DNA from: Xanthomonas sp. Leaf131
GTDB taxonomy: Bacteria; Pseudomonadota; Gammaproteobacteria; Xanthomonadales; Xanthomonadaceae
Length of the DNA stretch: 64,000 nucleotides
Assembly (NCBI RefSeq): GCF_001423495.1
Contig: NZ_LMOG01000019.1
Location: forward strand, 5,872 to 69,871
Direction: 5' to 3'
The notes under the pieces are model-generated. The model did no database searches. It was not told the DNA's origin and worked only from the letters and a program-made list of their open reading frames with translations. Below are positions 57,692-64,000 of this stretch, piece by piece (the stretch's first letter is position 1; each line of letters opens with the position of its first letter). Position numbers and translations under genes: made by a program.

Positions 57692-58456
57692 TTAGCGGCT
57701 GCTTTCCACGGGAATGTGATGGGCGCTCAACCATGCGCGCACATCCGACCTCACCTGTTGACCGCTGGCATTGAGCAAGCGATCCGGGGTAGTGAAGAAA
57801 TACGCCTGGAAGGTTTTCTGCTGCGCGTTGCGCAGCGTGGGGTTCACGCCGGCATTGAGCAACTGCAGCACGGCAGTACTTGCCGCGCCGCTCTGTGCGG
57901 CCAGATGCAGCAGGCTGTTACCGGTGTGGTCGACACGCTGCACATCGGCTCCGGCCTCGATCAACAAGCCGATCTGCGCATCGCGCTTGCTCTGCACGGC
58001 GCGGAACAATGGCGTCCAGCCGGCACGCGCGCTGACCAGATCGATCGGCGCCTTGTGCTGTAGCAGCACCTTCAAATACTCCGGGTCCTGCGCCATCGCG
58101 GCCATATGGACGACGGTTTCCTGGTCCATGCCCGGCAATGACGGATCTGCGCCCGCATCGAGCAATGCGGCCAGTGCGCGTGGTTGTTCGTTCCAGATCG
58201 CCCACTCCAGCAAGGTGACGTTCTGATCGCCGTGTGCGGCGAGATCGACAGTGGGGGCGAGTGCACTGATTCGGGCGACGTCACCCTGCGCGATGGCCTT
58301 GGCGATGTCGGTCAGACTGGGGTCGCGGAAGGCGACGGTGTGGTCCTGCAGCGTAGCTGACATGGTGGTTTGCTCCTTGGCACCGGGCGAGGCGGTGCAT
58401 GAGACCGCGAGAAACGAGGTCGCAAGAACGAGCAGGGCGGGGAATCGCGGTTGCAT
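57692..58456 (-). CDS. Ankyrin-repeat lipoprotein, probable effector immunity protein
   Basis: A 254-residue lipoprotein. The signal ends in LAVSC with lipid Cys20; the following Thr suggests outer-membrane placement. Several ankyrin repeats follow (VTLLEWAIWNEQPRALAALL; ETVVHMAAMAQDPEYLKVLL; WTPLFRAVQSKRDAQIGLLI; NSLLHLAAQSGAASTAVLQL). A ribosome-binding site AGGAGAAGGAG precedes the start at 58456. It is co-directional with and just before the lipase gene. Periplasmic ankyrin proteins are a recurring immunity type for secreted lipases; here that is inference. Confidence 0.88.
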   Translation of the reverse strand: MQPRFPALLVLATSFLAVSCTASPGAKEQTTMSATLQDHTVAFRDPSLTDIAKAIAQGDVARISALAPTVDLAAHGDQNVTLLEWAIWNEQPRALAALLDAGADPSLPGMDQETVVHMAAMAQDPEYLKVLLQHKAPIDLVSARAGWTPLFRAVQSKRDAQIGLLIEAGADVQRVDHTGNSLLHLAAQSGAASTAVLQLLNAGVNPTLRNAQQKTFQAYFFTTPDRLLNASGQQVRSDVRAWLSAHHIPVESSR

Positions 58457-58722
58457 CGAAATCTCCTTCTCCTGATCGCATTCCTGATGGCGCTGCGTGA
58501 AGTCCTTCCGCAGCGGGGCCGATCCTACCAGCTGCCCGAATCGCTCGCGGTAAGATTTCGTGACATGCGTGAAAGCCGCAGATTTTCTTGTTGAGCCCGC
58601 TGCTTGTAGATGTTCTGGATGCTTTGCGGCACGTAGCGGCACGCATTACACAAATGCGGGCACCCACAGCCGACGGTCATGACGGGGCCGGCATAATGGC
58701 GCTTTGCGAGCAGATGGGTGCA

Positions 58723-59400
58723 ATGGTCTACGAATTACTGATCAGCGATTGCGATGGCGTGCTTGTCGACAGCGAGATACTGGCCGACCGGGTGATGCGT
58801 GAGGCACTGGCGTCGTTCGTGCCGTCCGAGGCGTTGGAGCAGTTGCTGGGGACAACGTTCGGGCAGACCACGCGTGAGGTGTTGCTGCGGGTGCAGGAGC
58901 ATTTTTTGGTGCAGTTGCCAGAGACGTTGCTGGCACAGATTCAAGCGCGCAGCGAAGCCCTGATCCAGGCGCAGGTGCAGCCGATTCCCGGCGCACGCGC
59001 CGCGCTGGAACAGATTCCGTTGCCGCTGGCGGTGGCCTCCAACAGCCGCCGCCACAATGTCATCGCCTCGGTCGAGCGCGTCGGGCTCACCGCGCGCGCG
59101 GCGGGCAACATCTTCAGTGCCGATATGGTGGAGCGGCCCAAGCCGGCGCCGGATGTCTACCTGCTGGCCGCTCGCACGCTGGGCGTGGCGCCGCGGCGCT
59201 GTCTGGTGATCGAAGACAGCCCCACCGGTGCGACGGCTGCACTGGCGGCCGGAATGCAGGTACTGGGCTTTACCGGCGCCAGCCATATTCCGCAAGGACA
59301 CGGCGAGACCTTGCGTCGGATCGGCGTCCTCGACGTGTTCGACGATATGCGCGATTTGCCGGCGTTGTTCGAGCGGCTGGCGCAAAAACGCGCTGGCTGA
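58723..59400 (+). CDS. HAD superfamily phosphatase
   Basis: A 225-residue HAD hydrolase of the beta-phosphoglucomutase-like/YieH group. Motif I is ISDCDGVLVDSE, motif II is AVASNSRR, motif III includes the Lys of ERPKPAPDVYL, and motif IV is CLVIEDSPTGATAAL. It acts on a small phosphorylated sugar or nucleotide. The Met at 58723 is preferred as it directly precedes the first strand; 58696 is an alternative. Confidence 0.88.
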   Translation: MVYELLISDCDGVLVDSEILADRVMREALASFVPSEALEQLLGTTFGQTTREVLLRVQEHFLVQLPETLLAQIQARSEALIQAQVQPIPGARAALEQIPLPLAVASNSRRHNVIASVERVGLTARAAGNIFSADMVERPKPAPDVYLLAARTLGVAPRRCLVIEDSPTGATAALAAGMQVLGFTGASHIPQGHGETLRRIGVLDVFDDMRDLPALFERLAQKRAG

Positions 59401-59469
59401 GGAGGTTGAGTCGTCGCTTGGTTTAGCTGCAGTCAAATGCGTTAGATCAAGAGCCTGGTTAGTCGAGCG

Positions 59470-59574
59470 CGCGGTGCCCTCACCGCTTGCGGGACACGCC
59501 GCAAGTACGTCCCTGTAGGCTCGGTGGCGGCATCCATGCCGCCACACGGTCCCGCAAGCGGTGAGGACACCGCA
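59470..59574. repeat. Type B palindromic repeat, complete, opposite orientation
   Basis: The arms GCGGTGCCCTCACCGCTTGC and GCAAGCGGTGAGGACACCGC surround GGGACACGCCGCAAGTACGT and the inner stem GGTGGCGGCAT / ATGCCGCCAC. It is inverted relative to the copies at 175 and 9687 and shares the ACGCCGCAAGTACGTCC string with type A. Confidence 0.75.
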
Positions 59575-59721
59575 CCAGAAAGTTAGTAGCTCGCTTCGTT
59601 GAAAGCCTGCCTGTTATTCGTTCGCATTGCGACGCTGATCAGGAGCGCCTTCATTCGCGCCGTCATCTAAAAAACGCGCGTATTGCACTGCTTGCAACCC
59701 TGCACACCGACACTCTCGATT

Positions 59722-59829
59722 GGTCCTTGCCCGCCCACCGGCGCGGGACCTTACGCGGCATGGATGCCGCGTAAGAGCCTACAAGGACGTACTTGCGGCG
59801 TGTCCCGCGCCGGTGGGCGGGCAAGGGCC
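59722..59829. repeat. Type A palindromic repeat, complete
   Basis: Both arms are present (GGTCCTTGCCCGCCCACCGG and CCGGTGGGCGGGCAAGGGCC) around GCGGGACC, inner stem TTACGCGGCAT / ATGCCGCGTAA and GTCCCGC. It shows the full form of the element that is cut on one side at 52 and on the other at 9557. No gene lies between 59401 and 59940. Confidence 0.8.
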
Positions 59830-59873
59830 CCGCAGCCAAGCCACAGAACCGCCGCTCCAAAACTCAAGCCATC

Positions 59874-59914
59874 AACGCAATAGGGCGCGATTCGCATCGC
59901 GCCCTATTGCGTTT
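59874..59914 (-). terminator. Strong terminator after ybdD-cstA
   Basis: ACGCAATAGGGCGCGAT pairs exactly with ATCGCGCCCTATTGCGT across a 4-base loop and is flanked by short T/A runs. It lies 26 bp beyond the ybdD stop. Confidence 0.8.
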
Positions 59915-59940
59915 CTACTTCTTGATCAACCGATCACCGA

Positions 59941-60165
59941 TCAACAGCAGCGAAACCCGCTCTTGCCGCCATACCGCGCGTCCTGGCGCTCGCGGAAGAA
60001 GGCCGGGTAGTCCATCACCGGTTTGTCGGGATGTTTTTCCAGCATGTGGCGCACGTAGTTGTCGTAATCGGGAATGCCGCAGCACAGACGTGCGGTCTGC
60101 ACCAGGCGCCGCCAGATGCGGCGGTGCGCCTGATATTGGCTGGCCAGAACGAGTTGCGTGCCCAT
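59941..60165 (-). CDS. ybdD: YbdD/YjiX family protein
   Basis: A 74-residue small cytoplasmic protein of the YbdD/YjiX family ([39 protein letters not shown]). The family is nearly always next to cstA/btsT pyruvate transporters, as here (1-bp overlap), and is probably needed for transporter function. It is full length. Confidence 0.92.
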   Translation of the reverse strand: MGTQLVLASQYQAHRRIWRRLVQTARLCCGIPDYDNYVRHMLEKHPDKPVMDYPAFFRERQDARYGGKSGFRCC

Positions 60166-62237
60166 TAGAGATCCGCCATCTGGTGTGGCTGCAGCGCCAC
60201 GTACGGGGTTTCGCGATCGCTACGCTGCGGATTGCGGCGCGCTATCACGATGGTCTTGACCGCATAGATCAGGATCGAACCCACCACGAACAGGAACAGC
60301 ACCGTCAGCCCGGTATTGACGTAGGCGTTGGTGACGATCTGCTGCATCTGCGCCACCGTCTTGGCCGGCGCGGTGATGGTGTTGCTGGCGATCGCGTCCT
60401 GATACTTGTGCGCCTGCGCCAGGAAGCCCTGTGCCGGGTTGCTGTCGAAGATCTTGATCAACCCCGCATACGTGGTGCAGATCAACAGCCACAATGCCGG
60501 CACGATGGTGACCCAGGCGTAGCGGTCGCGCTTCATCTTGAACAACACTACCGTGCCCAGCATCAGCGCGATCCCGGCCAGCATCTGGTTGGAGATGCCG
60601 AACAACGGCCACAAGGTCTGGATGCCGCCGAACGGATCGATCACCCCGGTGTAGAGCAGATACCCCCACAGCGCCACGCAACCGGCGGTGGCGATGATGT
60701 TGGCGGTCCACGACTCGGTCTTCTTCAATGCCGGGATGAAGTTGCCCAGCAGGTCTTGCAGCATGAAGCGGCCCGCACGCGTCCCCGCATCCACCGCGGT
60801 GAGGATGAACAGCGCTTCGAACAGGATGGCGAAGTGGTACCAGAATGCCATGGTGTCTTCGCCGGGCAGCAGCTGGTGCAGGATCTGCGCGATACCCACC
60901 GCCAGGGTGGGCGCACCACCGGCGCGCGCCAGGATGCTGTGCTCGCCGATGTCCCTGGCGGTCGCTTCCAATACGTCAGGCGTGATTGCAAAGCCCCACT
61001 CGGAGACTTTTGCGGCGACTGCGACCGTATCGGTGCCGACCAGCGACGCCGGGCTGTTCATCGCAAAGTAGATGCCCGGCTCGATGATCGATGCGGCCAC
61101 CAACGCCATCACCGCCACGAACGACTCCATCAACATGCCGCCGTAGCCGATGTAGCGCATGTGGCCTTCGTTGGCGAGCAGCTTGGGCGTGGTGCCCGAG
61201 GCGATCAACGCATGGAAACCGGACACCGCACCGCAGGCGATGGTGATGAACAGGAACGGGAAGATCCCGCCCTTCCACACCGGGCCGTCGCCGGTGGAGG
61301 CGAACTGGGTCAATGCCGGCATTTTCAGATCCGGCATCACGACCAGGATGCCGATCGCCAGCGCCAGGATCGTGCCGATCTTGAGGAAGGTGGACAGGTA
61401 ATCGCGCGGGGCCAGCAGTAGCCACACCGGCAATACCGAGGCGACGAAGCCGTACCCGATCAACATCCAGGTGATCTGCTTGGCGGTGAAGGTGAAGGCC
61501 GGCCCCCAGCTCGGGTCGGCGGCAACCTTGCCGCCCAGCCAGATCGCGCCCAGCAACAGGATCAGCCCGACCACCGAAATCTCGCCAATCTTGCCGACCC
61601 GGATGTAGCGCATGTACACGCCCATCATCAGCGCGATCGGCATCGTGGCGATGACGGTGAACATGCCCCACGGGCTCTCGGCCAACGCCTTGACCACCAC
61701 CATCGCCAGCACCGCCAGGATGATGATCATGATCAGGAAGGCGCCGAACAAAGCGATGGTGCCGGGCACCTGGCCCATTTCCTCGCGCACCAGATCGCCC
61801 AGGGAGCGGCCGTTGCGGCGGCTGGAGAGGAACAGCACCACGAAGTCCTGCACCGCGCCGGCAAACACCACGCCGACCACCAGCCACAGCAACCCGGGCA
61901 AGTAGCCCATCTGTGCGGCAAGCACCGGGCCCACCAGGGGACCGGCACCGGCAATCGCGGCGAAGTGATGGCCGAACAGCACGTGCTTGTTGGTGGGCAC
62001 GTAGTCCAGGCCGTCGTTGTTGGCCACCGCCGGCGTGGCGCGGGTGATGTCCAGCTGCATCACCTTGTCGGCGATGAACAGGCTGTAGAACCGGTAGGCG
62101 ATCAGATAGATCGACACCGCTGCCACCACGATCCACAGCGCGTTGATATGTTCGCCGCGGCGTAGCGCCACGGTGCCCAGACAGAACGCGGCCAGCAGCG
62201 CCAGCGCGCCCCAGGCCAGCTTCGAGAACCCTTTCAT
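60165..62237 (-). CDS. cstA: Carbon starvation protein A / pyruvate transporter
   Basis: A 690-residue membrane transporter of the CstA family with about 16-18 TM segments. Conserved stretches include [40 protein letters not shown] and [16 protein letters not shown]. It takes up pyruvate or peptides when carbon is scarce. It is the first gene of the cstA-ybdD operon. Confidence 0.95.
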   Translation of the reverse strand: MKGFSKLAWGALALLAAFCLGTVALRRGEHINALWIVVAAVSIYLIAYRFYSLFIADKVMQLDITRATPAVANNDGLDYVPTNKHVLFGHHFAAIAGAGPLVGPVLAAQMGYLPGLLWLVVGVVFAGAVQDFVVLFLSSRRNGRSLGDLVREEMGQVPGTIALFGAFLIMIIILAVLAMVVVKALAESPWGMFTVIATMPIALMMGVYMRYIRVGKIGEISVVGLILLLGAIWLGGKVAADPSWGPAFTFTAKQITWMLIGYGFVASVLPVWLLLAPRDYLSTFLKIGTILALAIGILVVMPDLKMPALTQFASTGDGPVWKGGIFPFLFITIACGAVSGFHALIASGTTPKLLANEGHMRYIGYGGMLMESFVAVMALVAASIIEPGIYFAMNSPASLVGTDTVAVAAKVSEWGFAITPDVLEATARDIGEHSILARAGGAPTLAVGIAQILHQLLPGEDTMAFWYHFAILFEALFILTAVDAGTRAGRFMLQDLLGNFIPALKKTESWTANIIATAGCVALWGYLLYTGVIDPFGGIQTLWPLFGISNQMLAGIALMLGTVVLFKMKRDRYAWVTIVPALWLLICTTYAGLIKIFDSNPAQGFLAQAHKYQDAIASNTITAPAKTVAQMQQIVTNAYVNTGLTVLFLFVVGSILIYAVKTIVIARRNPQRSDRETPYVALQPHQMADL

Positions 62238-62332
62238 GCATGCCCCTCAGGAACGATTCACCCAAGGGTCACCCTCCGTCCGCCCGGGGTCAATGGCGCC
62301 GTTCCGGGCCGGGGTAAAACTTTAGTTGTAGA

Positions 62333-62365
62333 GCGTCTATCGCCATGTGCTGGAGCGATAGGCGC
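62333..62365. promoter_or_regulatory. Inverted repeat in the divergent cstA-pirin gap
   Basis: GCGTCTATCG and CGATAGGCGC match as an inverted repeat at nine of ten positions with a 13-base spacer, about 95 bp upstream of cstA and 100 bp upstream of the pirin gene. It may be an operator for either gene. Confidence 0.35.
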
Positions 62366-62466
62366 GGCAACGGGTTTTGGAACGATCGGTTGCGCCGGTC
62401 GCGGTTGGGGCGCCTGTCCGGCGCATCCATCATGAGAGGCTATCCAATCCGCACAGGGAGAGTCCG

Positions 62467-63327
62467 ATGAGCGCCACTTCCACCACCGCAGCGGCACACG
62501 TGCTGCGCACGATTCGCGGCATGCCCACCTCCGACGGTGCCGGGGTCAAGCTGACCCGCGTGATCGGCACCCAACAGCTGCCGGACCTGGACCCGTTTCT
62601 GATGCTGGACGAGTTTGGCACCGATAAGGCCGAAGACTATCTGGCCGGTTTCCCCAGCCATCCGCATCGCGGTTTCGAGACGGTGACCTACATGCTCGAC
62701 GGCCGCATGCGGCACAAGGACAACCATGGCAACGAGGGTCTGCTGACCCCGGGCAGCGTGCAGTGGATGACTGCCGGGCGCGGGCTGATCCATTCGGAAA
62801 TGCCCGAGCAGGAATCCGGGCGCATGCGTGGGTTTCAGCTGTGGGTGAACCTGCCGGCGCGCGACAAGATGACCGACCCCAAGTATCAGGAATACGCACC
62901 GGAGAGCATTCCGGTCGCGCATCCGGCGCCTGGTGTGACGGTCAAGGTGATTGCCGGAACCGTGGGCGAGGTGCGCGGGCCGATCGTGCAACCGGCCACC
63001 GACCCGGTGTATCTGGATATCGCGCTGGCACCGAATGTGGCCTGGGACTATGTGCTGCCCAGTGGCCACAACGCATTCGCGTATGCCTTTGAAGGGGCGG
63101 TGCGGGTGGGCGAGGGCGACATTGCGCGCGCGCTGCCGGCGCAGGAGTTGGCAGTGCTGGGCGGTGGCGAGCGTCTGACGTTGCACGCGGGAGCCGAGGG
63201 TGCGCAACTGATCCTGGTGGCTGGCCGCCCGCTCAACGAGCCGGTGATGCGGCACGGCCCGTTCGTGATGAATACCAAGCAGGAACTGATGCAGGCCTTC
63301 GTCGATTTTCAGGAGGGGCGGTTTTGA
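62467..63327 (+). CDS. Pirin family protein
   Basis: A 286-residue bicupin. Metal ligands lie in HPHRGFETVTYML (two His) and GRGLIHSEMPE (His and Glu). LDPFLMLDEFGTD is the usual N-terminal motif. Some pirins oxidise quercetin; others interact with enzymes such as pyruvate dehydrogenase. The start at 62467 follows a GGGAGAGTCCG ribosome-binding site. Confidence 0.92.
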   Translation: MSATSTTAAAHVLRTIRGMPTSDGAGVKLTRVIGTQQLPDLDPFLMLDEFGTDKAEDYLAGFPSHPHRGFETVTYMLDGRMRHKDNHGNEGLLTPGSVQWMTAGRGLIHSEMPEQESGRMRGFQLWVNLPARDKMTDPKYQEYAPESIPVAHPAPGVTVKVIAGTVGEVRGPIVQPATDPVYLDIALAPNVAWDYVLPSGHNAFAYAFEGAVRVGEGDIARALPAQELAVLGGGERLTLHAGAEGAQLILVAGRPLNEPVMRHGPFVMNTKQELMQAFVDFQEGRF

Positions 63328-63360
63328 ACCGGCCCCATCAAGTCAACTTGGAAGAGCGTC

Positions 63361-63792
63361 ATGAGTGACCGGCCCGTCAGCGTCAGTACCGGTGCGGTGC
63401 CATACACCGTCAGCATCCACGACGGTCAGCACACGTGGAGCGGCGACACTCAGCCGGCCAACGGCGGTGCCGATGCCGGGCCGGATCCCGAGTCGCAGGT
63501 GCTGGGCGCGCTGGGTGCCTGCACCGCGATCACGGTGTCGATGGTGGCTGCGCGCAAGCAGTGGCCGCTGACGGCGGTGCATGTGCATCTGCATTACAGC
63601 CAGCGCGGCGCTGCAGGCACGGTGATCGCGCGGGAGATCGTGCTCGACGGTACGCTGGATGACGATCAACGCGCGCGCCTGCTGGAAGTTGCCGACAAGT
63701 GCCCGATCCATCGCCTGCTGACCGGGCAGGTGCAGATCGACAGTGCATTGCAAACCGGCCCAGTGGCAAACATGGGAACAACCCAAACCTGA
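63361..63792 (+). CDS. OsmC family protein
   Basis: A 143-residue OsmC-like protein (GPDPESQVLGALGACTAITV with the first Cys; EVADKCPIHRLLTG with the second). It is of the short OsmC-like type rather than the Ohr type. It lies 33 bp after the pirin gene and may be co-transcribed. A peroxide-reducing role is likely. Confidence 0.9.
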   Translation: MSDRPVSVSTGAVPYTVSIHDGQHTWSGDTQPANGGADAGPDPESQVLGALGACTAITVSMVAARKQWPLTAVHVHLHYSQRGAAGTVIAREIVLDGTLDDDQRARLLEVADKCPIHRLLTGQVQIDSALQTGPVANMGTTQT

Positions 63793-63901
63793 GAATGCGC
63801 GACGCGGCCCGGCCGGCCGATCAGTGCCGGTCAGCTCGCCGCTGGTCAGCGCTCAGCGCTGCTTGCGCACCATGCCTGCGTGGATTGCAGCCCGGATGGG
63901 T

Positions 63902-64000
63902 TTAGCGCTGCAACGCCAGGCTGGCCGGCTGCAGATCCATGTTCTGCACCAACGACTGCATCAAGGCCAGCTCTTCGGTATTGGCGCCGTCGATCCATAG
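63902..64000 (-). CDS. Unidentified protein, C-terminal 32 residues
   Basis: An open frame entering from the right edge ends at a TAA (63902-63904). The visible C-terminus includes LWIDGANTEELALMQSLV and MDLQPASLALQR. Codon use is GC-rich as in neighbouring genes. The fragment is too short to assign to a family. Confidence 0.55.
   Translation of the reverse strand, partial: LWIDGANTEELALMQSLVQNMDLQPASLALQR

Noticed and set aside
56459-58456. Type VI secretion lipase (Tle) and immunity (Tli) pair
   Set aside because: The C-terminal domain fits XVIPCD of the type IV system, and no VgrG, PAAR or adaptor gene is nearby.

Overview
The window reads as chromosomal DNA of a Xanthomonas species. It is GC-rich and gene-dense. 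It carries marker arrangements typical of that genus: a fused aspartokinase/diaminopimelate decarboxylase (lysAC), the MurL-MurD2 glutamate-epimerisation branch of peptidoglycan synthesis, a type IV secretion effector with a C-terminal XVIPCD-type domain, adjacent pilT-pilU, and several families of palindromic intergenic repeats. I see no rRNA or tRNA gene, transposase, integrase or CRISPR array.

Layout. 1-416: palindromic repeats. 417-9518: a minus-strand, probably Fur-controlled iron operon with a Fiu-like TonB receptor, PiuC-like hydroxylase, Sel1 protein, PepSY membrane protein, DUF2271 protein, DUF4198 protein, ApbE flavin transferase and a membrane-anchored diflavin reductase. 9540-9810: a second repeat locus. 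9886-16263: the SUF iron-sulfur assembly operon (Rrf2 regulator, sufB, C, D, S, acetyltransferase, Rieske ferredoxin). 16438-20015: SET-domain methyltransferase, DUF1439 protein, small lipoprotein, DUF3861 protein, M23 peptidase and an HU-like protein with a histone-like tail. 20454-24665: proC-yggS facing pilT-pilU. 24871-32031: YitT-like membrane protein, tag, algH-ruvX-pyrB, an OsmC protein, a glycine-zipper protein and two tandem PhzF paralogues. 32216-38009: lysAC, a small membrane protein, murL and murD2. 38200-40058: ispB and ssb.

40291-47606: a second TonB-dependent receptor followed by a large beta-propeller amidohydrolase, then a diguanylate cyclase. 48231-54376: a paoABCD-type molybdenum aldehyde oxidoreductase cluster with a MocA-like cytidylyltransferase. 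54439-56400: a very small membrane protein, a short hypothetical protein and a DUF819 membrane protein. 56459-58456: a lipase effector with its ankyrin lipoprotein, a probable immunity protein. 58723-64000: HAD phosphatase, a third repeat locus, ybdD-cstA, pirin, an OsmC protein and the end of an unidentified gene.

Most interesting system: the iron operon appears to encode a complete electron path. A cytoplasmic NAD(P)H diflavin reductase anchored in the inner membrane could pass electrons through a PepSY membrane protein to a secreted DUF2271 protein. That protein carries an ApbE-type flavinylation motif (DGVTGPT), and ApbE lies in the same operon. The likely job is periplasmic reduction of ferric siderophores imported by the Fiu-like receptor. 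The other notable unit is the XVIPCD lipase with its ankyrin lipoprotein, a probable interbacterial toxin and immunity pair.
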